Assembly (NCBI RefSeq): GCF_039536205.1
Contig: NZ_BAAAYL010000001.1
Coordinates: forward strand, 4,650,001-4,714,000
From: Streptomyces sannanensis
GTDB taxonomy: Bacteria; Actinomycetota; Actinomycetes; Streptomycetales; Streptomycetaceae
DNA length: 64,000 bases
Direction: 5' to 3'
Of the stretch, positions 40,894 through 49,992 are shown in pieces. Both the position numbers and the translations under genes were made by a program. The stretch's first letter is position 1; every line of letters starts with the position of its first letter. The notes beneath the pieces are model-generated. The model had not been told where the DNA came from and made no database searches. It was given only the letters and a program-made list of their open reading frames with translations.

Positions 40894-43800
40894 ATGGCCC
40901 AGAGTCGGATTGAGGACGTGCTGCCGCTCTCCTCCCTGCAGGAGGGGCTGCTCTTCCACGCCCGGTACGACGAGGAGGCGGACGCGCCGGACGTCTACAC
41001 CGTGCAGCTCGCCGTCGAGCTGCGCGGCCCGCTGGACGCGGCCCGTCTGCGGACGGCGGCCGAGGCGCTGCTGCGCCGCCACCCCAACCTCCGGGCGCTC
41101 TTCGTCCACGAGGGCCTGGACCAGCCGGTCCAGGTGGTCCTCCGCTCGGTGGAACTGCCGTGGCGCGAGGCCGACTTCTCCGGCGGGACCGCCGAGGAGG
41201 CGGCGCGGGCGTTCGACGCGCTGCGGGACGAGGAGCGGGCCCGCAGATTCGTCCTCGACGAGGACGTGCTGCTGCGCTTCGTACTCGTACGGCTGCCGGA
41301 CCGGACGGTACGACTGCTGCTGACGCTCCATCACATCCTGGTGGATGGCTGGTCGGTGCCGATCCTGCTGGACGACCTGTTCGAGCTGTACGAGCGTGAG
41401 GGCGACGACTCCGGGATGCGCCGGGTCGCCCCGTACCGCGACTACCTCGCCTGGCTCGCGCGTCAGGACCGGGCGGGCGCACTGGACGCCTGGGGCGAGG
41501 AGCTGGCCGGACTGGCCGAGCCGGCCCTCGTCGGGGCCGGCCGGCAGGCGGGCGGTTCGTCCGTCCCCGAGACGCTGTCCGTGGAGCTGTCACGCGAGCT
41601 GACCGAACGGCTCACCGCCACGGCCCGCAGCCGCGGCTGGACGGTGAACACGCTGGTGCAGGGCTCCTGGGGGCTGATCCTGGGCCGGCTGCTGGGCCGC
41701 GACGACGTGGTCTTCGGCGGTACGGTCTCGGGCCGCCCGCCGGAGCTGCCGGGCGTCGAGACCATGGTCGGTCTGCTGATCAACACCCTGCCGGTCCGCG
41801 TCTCCTGGCAGCCCGGCGAGCGTCTCGCGGACCTCTTCACCGCGCTCCAGGCCCGCCAGTCCGCGCTCACCGCCCACCAGCACGTCCAGCTCGCCGAGAT
41901 CCAGGCACGAGCGGGCCACGGCGAACTCTTCGACACCACCGTCGTCTTCGAGAACTACCCGGTCGACGCCGAGGGCGCTCCGCAGCTCGCGGGCGGCATC
42001 GAGATCACGGACATGGACGCCCGGGACGCCACCCACTACGCGGTCACGATGCTCGGACTCCCCGGCGAGCGGCTGCGGTTCCGGCTGGACTACCGGCCGG
42101 ACATCCTCGACCGCGCCACCGCCACCCGCCTCGGCGACTGGCTGCACCGGCTCCTCGCGGCCACCGCCGACGACCCGGAGCAGTGCGCCCGCGACGTGGT
42201 GCTGCTCGACGCGGCCGAGCGCCGACGGCTGCTGGCGGACTGGAACGACACCGCCCACCCGGTCCCGGACGCCACCCTGACCGCGCTGCTGGAGGCGCAG
42301 GCCCTGCTTTCCCCCGGCGCCGTGGCGCTCGTCTGCGGTGACACGGAGGCGAGTTACGCGGAGCTGCACGCCGAGGCCAATCGGCTCGCCCGGGCCCTCG
42401 TCGACCGGGGCGCGGGCCCCGACCGCCCGGTGGCGGTCGCCCTGCGCCGCGGCCGGGACATGGTCGTCACCCTGCTCGCGGCCCTCAAAGCGGGCTCCCC
42501 CTATCTGCCGGTCGACCCGGAACTCCCTGCGGAACGCATCGAGTTGATGCTGGGAAACGCCGCCCCGGTGTGCCTGGTGACGGACCGCGGAACGGCCGGG
42601 ACCCTGCCCATGGACGCGGTGAAGCCGCTCGTCCTCGACGATCCGCTGACCATCGACGAGCTGGCGGCCCGCCCGGGCCACCCGCTGACCGACAACGACC
42701 GTGCCGCGCCCCTCGACCCGCGTCACCTCGCGTACATCATCTACACCTCGGGCTCCACCGGAGTGCCCAAGGGCGTCGGGGTGCCGCACTCCGGCATCGT
42801 CAACCGGCTGCTGTGGATGCAGGACCGGTACCGACTGGGCGCCGACGACCGGGTCCTGCAGAAGACCCCGTTCGGCTTCGACGTCTCGGTCTGGGAGTTC
42901 TTCTGGCCGCTGCTGACCGGCTCGGGCCTGGTCGTGGCGAAGCCGGGCGGGCACCGCGATCCGGCCTATCTGGCCGAGGAGATCGTCGCCCGGGGGGTGA
43001 CGACCGTCCATTTCGTGCCGTCCATGCTCGACGCCTTCGTCCAGGACCCCGCGGCCGCGCGCTGCGCCGGCACGCTGCGCCGCATCATCTGCAGCGGCGA
43101 GGCGCTGCCCGAGACCGCCGCGGACCGGGCGACGGAGCTGACCGGCGCCCCGGTGCACAACCTGTACGGGCCGACCGAGGCCTCCGTCGACGTCACGCAC
43201 TGGGACTGCCGTCCCGGCGAGGGCCCGGTGCCGATCGGCCGGCCGATCTGGAACACCCAGGTGTACGTACTGGACCCGGCCCTGCAGCCGGTGCCGCCCG
43301 GTGTGGTGGGTGAACTCCACCTGGCCGGTGATCAGCTGGCCCGCGGCTACGCGGGGCGGGCCGCCCTGACCGCGGAGCGGTTCGTGGCCGATCCCTTCGG
43401 GGAGCCGGGGTCCCGGATGTACCGCACGGGTGACCTGGTCCGCTGGCGCGAGGACGGCGCCCTGGAGTACCTCGGCCGGGCCGACGACCAGGTGAAGATC
43501 CGGGGCCTGCGGATCGAGCTCGGTGAGATCGAGACGGTGCTGGCCGGGGCCGACGGGGTCGCCCATGCCCGTGTGGTGGTGCTGCTGGACGGCTCGGGCG
43601 AGAAGCAGCTGGTCGCCTATGTGGTGCCGGAGGGCGAGCCGCCCGCCGTCGACGGGCTCAGGGCCGCCGTCGCCGCCGTACTGCCCGGGTACATGGTGCC
43701 GTCGGCGTTCGTGACGCTCGACGAACTGCCGCTGACCGTCAACGGGAAACTGGACCGCAGGGCACTGCCGGCCCCCCGGTTCAGCTCCGCCGGCACCGGG

Positions 43801-44814
43801 CGCGAGCCGGGCACGGTGACCGAACAGCTGCTGTGCGCCGCCTTCGCGGAGGTGCTGGGCCTGGACCGGGTCGGAGCCGACGACAGCTTCTTCGACCTGG
43901 GCGGCCACTCGCTGTCGGCGGCCAGGCTGGTGAACCGGGTCCGCACGGTGCTCGGCGCGGAGATCGCGGTCCGCTCGGTCTTCGCGGCCCCGACACCGGC
44001 CGCGCTCGCCGGGCTGCTGGCCGGCCGGCGACTCGAGCCCGGGGGACTGGAGCCGGTGCTGGAGCTGCGTACCCGCGGGGATCTGCCGCCGCTGTTCTGC
44101 CTTCCGCCGGGTGCCGGACTGAGCTGGTGCTACGCCGGCCTGCTGGGCGGAATCGACCCGGAACAGCCGCTGTACGGGCTGCAGTCGCCGAGCCTCTCCG
44201 GAAACCGCACGGCGACGACGCTCGACGCGCTGGCGGAGGGTTACGTCGAGCGGATCAGGAGCGTACGCCCCCAGGGGCCGTACCGGCTGCTGGGCTGGTC
44301 GGCCGGCGGGCATCTGGCGCACGAGGTGGCCGTCCGTCTCCAGGAGCGCGGCGAACAGGTCGAGCAACTGGTGATTCTGGACTCCTATCCGGCCCGACTC
44401 CCGGACGACGGAAGGGAGTCGACCCGGGAGGACGTCTTCGCCGAGGCGTTCGGGGACGCGCTGCCCGATCCTCAGGCCCCCGACGCGTACGAGCGGGCCC
44501 TGGGCCTCGTCCGGGCGGAGCTCGGCGACCTGGGCCGGCTGAGCGACGGCACGGCGGCCGACGTGCTCGAGACCTATCTGCTGAACACGCGCGCGATGCT
44601 GAATTTCCGGCACCGCCTGTACCGCGGGGACGTGCTGTTCTTCCGCGCCTCCGACTGGACCGTGGACGAGCGGCGGGATTTCGCCCGCTGGGCTCCCCAT
44701 GTGACCGGTGGGATCAGGCTTCACCAGCTGGACGTGAGGCATGAGGAAATATCCCGCCCGGAAATCCTCGCGAGCGTCGGGGAAATCGTTGCGGGAATGG
44801 ACCGCAATAGCTAG
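40894..44814 (+). CDS. NRPS 3, module 7 with release: C-A-T-TE
   Basis: 1306 residues. ATG at 40894 lies 2 bp after the NRPS 2 stop and after GAGGAAG; the N-terminus [18 protein letters not shown] is a docking acceptor. C (HHILVDGW near 146, post-epimerase type), A (SGSTGVPKG near 617), T ([11 protein letters not shown] near 1006) and a thioesterase from about 1066 with the nucleophile in GWSAGG near 1136. Pocket residues DVWHISLVDK are a textbook Ser code. The thioesterase should release the acyl heptapeptide, probably by cyclisation; the Dap side-chain amine or a hydroxyl on the lipid are possible nucleophiles, but this cannot be read from sequence. Confidence 0.95.
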   Translation: MAQSRIEDVLPLSSLQEGLLFHARYDEEADAPDVYTVQLAVELRGPLDAARLRTAAEALLRRHPNLRALFVHEGLDQPVQVVLRSVELPWREADFSGGTAEEAARAFDALRDEERARRFVLDEDVLLRFVLVRLPDRTVRLLLTLHHILVDGWSVPILLDDLFELYEREGDDSGMRRVAPYRDYLAWLARQDRAGALDAWGEELAGLAEPALVGAGRQAGGSSVPETLSVELSRELTERLTATARSRGWTVNTLVQGSWGLILGRLLGRDDVVFGGTVSGRPPELPGVETMVGLLINTLPVRVSWQPGERLADLFTALQARQSALTAHQHVQLAEIQARAGHGELFDTTVVFENYPVDAEGAPQLAGGIEITDMDARDATHYAVTMLGLPGERLRFRLDYRPDILDRATATRLGDWLHRLLAATADDPEQCARDVVLLDAAERRRLLADWNDTAHPVPDATLTALLEAQALLSPGAVALVCGDTEASYAELHAEANRLARALVDRGAGPDRPVAVALRRGRDMVVTLLAALKAGSPYLPVDPELPAERIELMLGNAAPVCLVTDRGTAGTLPMDAVKPLVLDDPLTIDELAARPGHPLTDNDRAAPLDPRHLAYIIYTSGSTGVPKGVGVPHSGIVNRLLWMQDRYRLGADDRVLQKTPFGFDVSVWEFFWPLLTGSGLVVAKPGGHRDPAYLAEEIVARGVTTVHFVPSMLDAFVQDPAAARCAGTLRRIICSGEALPETAADRATELTGAPVHNLYGPTEASVDVTHWDCRPGEGPVPIGRPIWNTQVYVLDPALQPVPPGVVGELHLAGDQLARGYAGRAALTAERFVADPFGEPGSRMYRTGDLVRWREDGALEYLGRADDQVKIRGLRIELGEIETVLAGADGVAHARVVVLLDGSGEKQLVAYVVPEGEPPAVDGLRAAVAAVLPGYMVPSAFVTLDELPLTVNGKLDRRALPAPRFSSAGTGREPGTVTEQLLCAAFAEVLGLDRVGADDSFFDLGGHSLSAARLVNRVRTVLGAEIAVRSVFAAPTPAALAGLLAGRRLEPGGLEPVLELRTRGDLPPLFCLPPGAGLSWCYAGLLGGIDPEQPLYGLQSPSLSGNRTATTLDALAEGYVERIRSVRPQGPYRLLGWSAGGHLAHEVAVRLQERGEQVEQLVILDSYPARLPDDGRESTREDVFAEAFGDALPDPQAPDAYERALGLVRAELGDLGRLSDGTAADVLETYLLNTRAMLNFRHRLYRGDVLFFRASDWTVDERRDFARWAPHVTGGIRLHQLDVRHEEISRPEILASVGEIVAGMDRNS

Positions 44815-44863
44815 TGTCGGCATATCGGAAAGAAATCAGAAAGAAGAGGAAGAGGAAGAGGAA

Positions 44864-45082
44864 ATGGTGAACCCCTTCGAGGACAACGACGGCACCTTCA
44901 GCGTCCTGGTCAACGCCGAGGGTCAGCACTCGCTGTGGCCGGCGTTCGCCGCCGTCCCGGCCGGCTGGGAGGTGGCGTTCGGTCCGGAGGGCCGGCAGGC
45001 GGCGCTGGACTACATCGAGCGCGAGTGGACCGACCTGCGGCCGAAGAGCCTGGTCGCCACGATGGCCGGGGCGAACGCCTGA
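44864..45082 (+). CDS. mbtH-like: MbtH-like protein
   Basis: A 72-residue protein with the family signature: [29 protein letters not shown] and the closing [14 protein letters not shown]. MbtH proteins bind and activate NRPS adenylation domains. It starts 49 bp after NRPS 3, behind a long purine tract of GAAGAG repeats (44843-44863) that serves as its ribosome site, and its stop overlaps the type II thioesterase start (TGATG). Confidence 0.97.
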   Translation: MVNPFEDNDGTFSVLVNAEGQHSLWPAFAAVPAGWEVAFGPEGRQAALDYIEREWTDLRPKSLVATMAGANA

Positions 45083-45846
45083 TGGCGGCCGTCGGCGTCG
45101 GCGACACGACCGCCCGGTGGACGCGCAACCGGCGCCCCAGGGCCGGGGCCGCCGTCAACCTGGTCTGCCTGCCGCACGCCGGCGGTTCGGCCGGTTTCTA
45201 CCGCGGATGGCACGACCTGCTCCCCCGCGAGGTCGACTTCCACGCGGTGCAGTACCCCGGCCGTGAGGACCGGCTCACGGAAGCCTCGGTCGGCACCATG
45301 GCGGAGATGGCCGACGCGGTGACCGAGGCGATCCGGCCGTTGTTCGCCCGGGACGTGGTGCTCTTCGGCCACAGCATGGGCGCGGCGATCGCCTACGAGG
45401 TGGCGCGCCGTTGCGAGGCCGAAGGGCGCTTCCCCCGCCTGCTGCTGGTGTCGGGGCGCGGCGCCCCGCACCGGCAGCCGCCCGGCACCATGCACCAGGG
45501 CACCGATGACGAGATCGTCGCCCGACTCCGGGAGTTCTCCGCGACGAGCGGCGCCGCCCTGGACGATCCCGACCTCCGGGCACTCCTGCTGCCGATGATC
45601 CGGGCCGACTACCGGCTCGTGGAGACCTACCGGCTCGAGCGGCCCGAGCCCGTGCGCGCCCCGATCGCGGTGCTGCGCGGACGGGCCGACGACCGGGTCG
45701 ACGAGGAGAGGGCCGAGGCCTGGAGCGAGCTCACCACCGCCGACTGCGAGCACCGTCTCTTCGACGGCGGCCACTTCTACCTCCAGCAGCACGAGACGCA
45801 GGTGGTCCGCACGGTCGCCGAACTGGTCGGGAAGGCGCTGCGCTGA
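45082..45846 (+). CDS. Type II thioesterase (editing hydrolase)
   Basis: A 254-residue GrsT/RifR-type alpha/beta hydrolase: CLPHAGGSAGFYRGW near the N-terminus, the nucleophile in LFGHSMGAAIAYEVAR and the catalytic His in DGGHFYLQQ. Such enzymes clear misprimed or stalled acyl groups from carrier domains. The start overlaps the mbtH stop by one base. A hairpin follows the stop. Confidence 0.95.
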   Translation: MAAVGVGDTTARWTRNRRPRAGAAVNLVCLPHAGGSAGFYRGWHDLLPREVDFHAVQYPGREDRLTEASVGTMAEMADAVTEAIRPLFARDVVLFGHSMGAAIAYEVARRCEAEGRFPRLLLVSGRGAPHRQPPGTMHQGTDDEIVARLREFSATSGAALDDPDLRALLLPMIRADYRLVETYRLERPEPVRAPIAVLRGRADDRVDEERAEAWSELTTADCEHRLFDGGHFYLQQHETQVVRTVAELVGKALR

Positions 45847-45854
45847 AACACGGA

Positions 45855-45895
45855 CGGCCGGTACCGGGCGCGGGTCCGCGCCGCGGCACCGGCCG
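45855..45895. terminator. Bidirectional terminator after the NRPS operon
   Basis: CGGCCGGT (45855-45862) pairs with ACCGGCCG (45888-45895), with further imperfect GC pairing inside (GGGCGCGG with CCGCGCCG). It lies between convergent genes. Confidence 0.6.
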
Positions 45896-45912
45896 CCGCT
45901 CGTCGTACGGCG

Positions 45913-46122
45913 TCACTTACGGCTCTTGCGGATCCGGTACGACGTGGTCAGCAGCAGGGAGCCGAGAACGATGAGCGCCACACTCGCGAGCGGCTGGTGG
46001 CCGGAAATCTGATTGACGATGAAGAAACTCTCCTCGGGGTCCTTTCCGGCCATTTTCTGGACGAGCGGGGAGACCCCCTGGAGCAGCAGAATCACCCCGA
46101 CGATGTCAAGAGCCAGCAGCAT
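45913..46122 (-). CDS. Small two-helix membrane protein
   Basis: A 69-residue protein I do not recognise. Two hydrophobic segments are clear: LLALDIVGVILLLQGV at the N-terminus and LASVALIVLGSLLLTTSY near the C-terminus, separated by a polar loop (QKMAGKDPEESFFIVNQISG) and ending in a basic tail (RIRKSRK). This predicts two membrane helices with a cytoplasmic C-terminus. GGGAGG lies 7 bases before the ATG. It is divergent from the enoyl reductase gene and convergent with the NRPS operon. It might be an accessory, immunity or export-helper protein; no function can be assigned. Confidence 0.75.
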   Translation of the reverse strand: MLLALDIVGVILLLQGVSPLVQKMAGKDPEESFFIVNQISGHQPLASVALIVLGSLLLTTSYRIRKSRK

Positions 46123-46192
46123 TGTCTTCCCTCCCGGTGCGGCGTCGACGCAAAGCCGTCCGGGGCATCATACGGGCGATCGAAGGCTGCCG

Positions 46193-46215
46193 GGAACATT
46201 GTTCCGAATATAGAT
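46193..46215. promoter_or_regulatory. Palindrome and TATAGAT box before the enoyl reductase
   Basis: GGAACATTGTTCC (46193-46205) is a palindrome with 6-bp arms and a single central base. It sits between the divergent membrane-protein and enoyl-reductase genes, immediately before TATAGAT (46209-46215). It is a candidate operator. The TATAGAT lies only 17 bases from the ATG, so it may be part of an operator rather than a -10. Confidence 0.4.
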
Positions 46216-46231
46216 TCCGGAAAGGAAAAAT

Positions 46232-47023
46232 ATGGACCTGCTGAAGGGCAAGACGATACTTGTCACCGGCGTTCTCACCACCAGTTCCATCGCCTTTCAC
46301 ACGGCCCGCCTGGCACAGGAGCAGGGTGCCAGGGTGATCCTCACCGGATACGGCCGGCTCAGCCTCGTGGAACGCGTGGCGCGCAGACTGCCCGACACGG
46401 CCCCCGTCGTCGAGCTCGACGTCACCGACGCCGGACAGCTCGCCTCCCTGGCCGAGCGGCTCGGCGACCACACCGACCGCCTCGACGGCGTCCTCCACTC
46501 GGTCGCCAACGCCCCTGCCGGCGCGCTCGGCGGCAACTTCCTGACCACCGAGTGGGAGGACGTCGCCCACGCCGTCCGCGTCTCGACCTACTCGCTCCAG
46601 TCCCTGACCCGCGGCGTGCTGCCCCTGCTCGCGGAGCACAGCAGCGTGGTGGGGCTCGACTTCGACGCCTCACGTGCCTGGGCCGAGTACGACTGGATGG
46701 GCGTGGCCAAGGCCGGACTCGAGTCGTGCGCCCGCTATCTCGCCTCCTACCTCGGCAGCCGCGGCGTCAGAGTCAATCTGGTGGCCGCCGGACCGCTGCG
46801 CACCACGGCCGCCATCAACATCGGCTCGGAGGAAGGCTTCGAGGAGGCCACCGACTGGGGACGCCGGGCGCCGCTCGGCTGGGACGGTGACCGCTTCGAC
46901 CCGGTCGCCCGCGCCTGCGTCGCGCTGCTCTCCGACTGGTTCCCGGCCACCACCGGCGAGATCGTCCATGTCGACGGCGGCGCCCACGCCATCGGAGACC
47001 GGCCCGGCAGCCCGCGCCTCTAG
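46232..47023 (+). CDS. fabI-like: InhA/FabI-type enoyl-ACP reductase
   Basis: A 263-residue short-chain dehydrogenase close to InhA. TTSSIAFHTARLAQEQGA is the NAD-binding start, DFDASRAWAEYDWMGVAKAG holds the catalytic Tyr and Lys, and LLSDWFPATTGEIVHVDGG is the C-terminal signature. It reduces trans-2-enoyl-ACP in fatty-acid elongation. AAAGGA lies 7 bases before the ATG. Actinobacteria normally keep one essential copy elsewhere, so this cluster copy either serves tail biosynthesis with FabF and the dehydratase, or provides an alternative target. Confidence 0.92.
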   Translation: MDLLKGKTILVTGVLTTSSIAFHTARLAQEQGARVILTGYGRLSLVERVARRLPDTAPVVELDVTDAGQLASLAERLGDHTDRLDGVLHSVANAPAGALGGNFLTTEWEDVAHAVRVSTYSLQSLTRGVLPLLAEHSSVVGLDFDASRAWAEYDWMGVAKAGLESCARYLASYLGSRGVRVNLVAAGPLRTTAAINIGSEEGFEEATDWGRRAPLGWDGDRFDPVARACVALLSDWFPATTGEIVHVDGGAHAIGDRPGSPRL

Positions 47024-47057
47024 GACTGGGGCCGGAAGGTCTGCCGGGAAGCTCGCG

Positions 47058-47109
47058 GCTCCCCCGGCTGCCTCCCCCAGCCACCGCTGGGGGAGGCAGC
47101 CGGGGGAGC
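47058..47109 (+). terminator. Very strong hairpin terminator after the enoyl reductase
   Basis: A perfect 24-bp stem (47058-47081 with 47086-47109) closes on a 4-base loop, CACC. It lies 34 bp after the stop of the enoyl reductase. The remainder of this 273-bp gap (47024-47296) holds the right copy of the 30-bp repeat and the phosphopantetheinyl transferase promoter. Confidence 0.85.
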
Positions 47110-47137
47110 GTCGCGGGCCGGTGAACCTTTCGGTCAC
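47109..47137 (-). repeat. 30-bp repeat, right copy of an inverted pair around the NRPS block
   Basis: On the minus strand it reads GTGACCGAAAGGTTCACCGG then CCCGCGACG, matching 18751-18780 with one mismatch and one missing base. It abuts the strong hairpin. The pair brackets 28.3 kb containing the NRPSs, MbtH, thioesterase, membrane protein and enoyl reductase. Confidence 0.7.
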
Positions 47138-47218
47138 GGCACCGGCACACCGGATGACCCGCCCCGGCACGGCCCCCTGGACACCGGTACGTCCCGCCCC
47201 GTGGGCGGAAAACCCGTG

Positions 47219-47225
47219 TATAGCC
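47219..47225 (+). promoter_or_regulatory. -10-like TATAGCC box before the phosphopantetheinyl transferase
   Basis: TATAGCC lies 72 bases before the GTG start. It has the same form as the box upstream of the asparagine hydroxylase. No convincing -35 is visible. Confidence 0.35.
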
Positions 47226-47296
47226 CCCGTACAGCAGGGACGAGAAAGGTGTGTCGGGGCATGACCGGCCCGGCTGCGTAGATCGAGGGGGAGACT

Positions 47297-48067
47297 GTGA
47301 CGACCACCTGGAGCGGCGGCCGGAGGGCCGCTTCCGCACCTGCCCTGGAAGCCGTGGAGCGGCTCCGGCGCAGCGGCGACGTACATGTGTGGAGCTGGCG
47401 CCTCGGGAGCACCCTCGAACCCGAGGACCTGCTGCTCGACGACGCCGAGCTGAGCCGGGTCCGGCGCTTCCACGACCAGGTGGACGCCGTCGCCGTGGCG
47501 CGCACCCGGGCCGGCGCCCGCCGCGCCGTCGGTGAACTCCTCGATGTCGCCCCGCAGGACGTCTCCCTGGGCCACCGGCCCTGTCCGGGGTGCGGCGACC
47601 GGGGGCACGGCCCGCCGGTGCTGTTCCGGCCGGCGCTGCCGCTCGCCGTCAGCCTGTCCCGCACCGACGGGTGCGGGCTGCTCGCGCTGTGCGCCGGCGA
47701 CCGGGTGGGCATCGACATCGAGGCGGTGCGGCCGGTCGACGCCGAGGGCCTGGCGGGGGTCCTGCTCACCGAGCGGGAGCGCGAGCACGTGCTGGGCGTA
47801 CCGGACGGCCCGGACCGGGCGCTGCGTCACTTCCGTTGCTGGACCCGGAAGGAAGCGGTGGTCAAGGCGGCCGGACACGGCCTGCTGGGTGCCGCGCTGA
47901 CCACCCTGGAGGTACGGCCGGAAGAGCCCGGCCCGGTGCGCGTGGAGTACCGCCATCGGGGCCGCGCGTCCTGGTGGTCGGTGCAGGACGTGCCCCTCGA
48001 CGGACCCTGGGCGGCCGCCGTCGCCCGCCCCGCCGGGCAGCCGGGCGGCCGGCTCGTCATGCGCTGA
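47297..48067 (+). CDS. Sfp-type 4'-phosphopantetheinyl transferase
   Basis: A 256-residue enzyme with the Sfp signatures VGIDIEAV (near residue 137, metal-binding) and CWTRKEAVVKAAGHG (near 182). It transfers the phosphopantetheine arm from CoA to the seven NRPS carrier domains. A short Cys-containing segment CPGCGDRG interrupts the N-terminal half. GTG at 47297 follows GGGGGAG. The last 11 bp overlap the 3' end of the convergent SARP gene. Confidence 0.93.
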   Translation: MTTTWSGGRRAASAPALEAVERLRRSGDVHVWSWRLGSTLEPEDLLLDDAELSRVRRFHDQVDAVAVARTRAGARRAVGELLDVAPQDVSLGHRPCPGCGDRGHGPPVLFRPALPLAVSLSRTDGCGLLALCAGDRVGIDIEAVRPVDAEGLAGVLLTEREREHVLGVPDGPDRALRHFRCWTRKEAVVKAAGHGLLGAALTTLEVRPEEPGPVRVEYRHRGRASWWSVQDVPLDGPWAAAVARPAGQPGGRLVMR

Positions 48068-49919
48068 GCAGTTCGGTGCCGGTGCCGGTGCCGGTGCCGG
48101 TGGCGTCGGCGGCGGGGTTCCCGGCCCGCTGTTCCTGTGCGAACAGCCTGACGAGCGGCGCGAACCGGTAGACCAGCCGCCGGTCGGGGCTGACGCCCGC
48201 GATGTCGATCAGCCGGGCGTCGGCCAGCTCCTCCAGTGCCTCCTCGGCGCGCCGCTCGCTCCTGCGCAGCACCGGGACGGTCTGCGCCGCGGAGAACTCC
48301 GTCTCCGGCAGCAGCGTCAACTGCCCCAGCGTGTGCCTGGCTTCGGGGGAGAGTGCCGCATGGATGAACCGCAGGCTCGCGCGGACGTCGAGTGTGCCGT
48401 GGCGCAGCTCGTCCAGCCGGTGCTCGGCGGGTGCGAGCCGGGCCAGCAGGCCGGACACCTGCTGCTGGGGCCGGTCCGCCAGCCGCAGCCCGCAGATCCG
48501 CAGAGCGAGGGGCGAACGGTCGCACAGCTCCACCAGGGCCGCGGCCGCCGCCGGTTCCGCCGCGAGCCGTTCCCGTCCCGCCACCGCGGCCAGCAGGCCG
48601 AGCGATTCGGCGGTGCTGAGCGGATGCAGCCGGACCAGACGGACCCCCTCACCCGCGACGGTCGACATGAGGCTGGTCAGAATCGTGCGGCAACGCGTCC
48701 CGACGGGCAGCAGCGGGCGGACCTGCGCGCTGTTCACCGCGTTGTCCAGGACCACCAGAACCCGCCGGTCGGTGAGTACGCCGCGGTAGAGCCGGACGCA
48801 CTCCTCGAGGGAGCGGGGCACTGCCTGCTCGGGTATGCCCAGGGTGTGCAGGAAGACCCGCAGCACCTCATGGGGGTCCCTCGGCGAGCCGTCCGGCCTG
48901 ACCAGGTCCGCGTACAGCTGTCCGTCGGGGAACTGCGTACGGAGCAGATGAGCGGCACGTACGGCGAGCGCGGACTTGCCGCTCCCGGGCATGCCGGTGA
49001 TGACGACCCGGCGGTGCCTGGCGGACTGCGACGCGGCCGAGGCGCCCCGCAGTTCGTACACCACCTCGGCGAGCGGCAGGGCGTGGCCGGTGAAGTCGGG
49101 GATGTCGGGTGGCAGCATCGCGGGGGCAGGGGTGCGCCGGGGCCGCACGAGTACGCTCCCCGGCTCGGCTCGCACGACGGCGGGCCCGGGGACGTCGCCG
49201 TCGAGCACCTGGCGGTGCACCTCGCGGAGCGTGGGGCCCGGATCGATGCCGAGTTCCTCGCGCAGGACGGTGCAGCCGTCGCGGTAGACGGCGAGTGCGT
49301 CGGCCTGGCGGGAACTGCGGTAGAGGGCGGTCATCAGCTGTGCGCGCAGCCGCTCGCTCAGCGGGTGCGCGGCGACCAGCCGGGTCAGCTCGGGAACCAG
49401 TTCGGTGTGCCGGCCGAGGGCGAGATCGGCCTCGATGCGGCACACCATGGTGGTCGACCAGGCCTCTCCCCACTGCGGGGTCTCCGCCTCGGCCAGGAAT
49501 TCCGTGGCGTTGGCGAGCGGAGCGCCTCGCCACAGCTCCAGGGCCGCGGTGAGCAGGGTGCTCGCCTTCTCGAAGTGGCGGGCGTCCAGGGCCTCACGGC
49601 CGAGGCGGTCGAGACGGTCGTACTCGACGGCGTCGATCCAGGAGTCGCCGGCGTCGAGTGCGTAGCCGGGCTGGCGGCGGACGATGGTGATGCCGTCGCC
49701 CAGCTGCTTGCGGAGACGCGAGATATAGGTGTAGATCTGCGCGCTCATGGTGGCTGGGGGCTCCCAGCCCCACAGGAACTCGCTGAGCCGGCTGTCCGGG
49801 ACCACCCGCCCTCCGGCGAGCAGGAGCGCGGCGAGCACTGTGTGGATCTTGGCCCCCGCGAGAGGCAACAGAATGCCGTCGCGGCGGGCCTCGACCGGGC
49901 CGAGAAGGCGGAACTCCAT
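48057..49919 (-). CDS. SARP-family regulator with NB-ARC domain
   Basis: A 620-residue activator. Residues 1-95 are the winged helix (MEFRLLGPVEARRDG), about 98-240 the BTAD (ending ELGIDPGPTLREVHRQVL), and a P-loop ATPase begins near residue 310 (GMPGSGKSALAVRAAH) with VLVVLDNAV. Unlike the SARP at 2603 it lacks the long TPR region. Its C-terminus is a TG dipeptide run encoded by five GGTGCC-like hexamers (48075-48104). The ribosome site before ATG 49919 is weak. It converges on the phosphopantetheinyl transferase gene and is probably the second pathway activator. Confidence 0.92.
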   Translation of the reverse strand: MEFRLLGPVEARRDGILLPLAGAKIHTVLAALLLAGGRVVPDSRLSEFLWGWEPPATMSAQIYTYISRLRKQLGDGITIVRRQPGYALDAGDSWIDAVEYDRLDRLGREALDARHFEKASTLLTAALELWRGAPLANATEFLAEAETPQWGEAWSTTMVCRIEADLALGRHTELVPELTRLVAAHPLSERLRAQLMTALYRSSRQADALAVYRDGCTVLREELGIDPGPTLREVHRQVLDGDVPGPAVVRAEPGSVLVRPRRTPAPAMLPPDIPDFTGHALPLAEVVYELRGASAASQSARHRRVVITGMPGSGKSALAVRAAHLLRTQFPDGQLYADLVRPDGSPRDPHEVLRVFLHTLGIPEQAVPRSLEECVRLYRGVLTDRRVLVVLDNAVNSAQVRPLLPVGTRCRTILTSLMSTVAGEGVRLVRLHPLSTAESLGLLAAVAGRERLAAEPAAAAALVELCDRSPLALRICGLRLADRPQQQVSGLLARLAPAEHRLDELRHGTLDVRASLRFIHAALSPEARHTLGQLTLLPETEFSAAQTVPVLRRSERRAEEALEELADARLIDIAGVSPDRRLVYRFAPLVRLFAQEQRAGNPAADATGTGTGTGTELLSA

Positions 49920-49992
49920 GGGGCACCCCGTTCACATCGAACTGATGTGCCGGACGCTAGCGAGGTTGCCTGTTCTCCAGTTATTGGCGCGA

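Noticed and set aside
33332..41593. Very long open frame of 2753 codons on the minus strand opposite the NRPS genes
   Set aside because: It is antisense to NRPS 2 and the start of NRPS 3, with low-complexity Arg/Gly/Gln/His-rich translation and no domain. This is the usual GC-rich third-position shadow of a real gene. Similar frames at 21312-25460 and 25566-29882 are rejected for the same reason.
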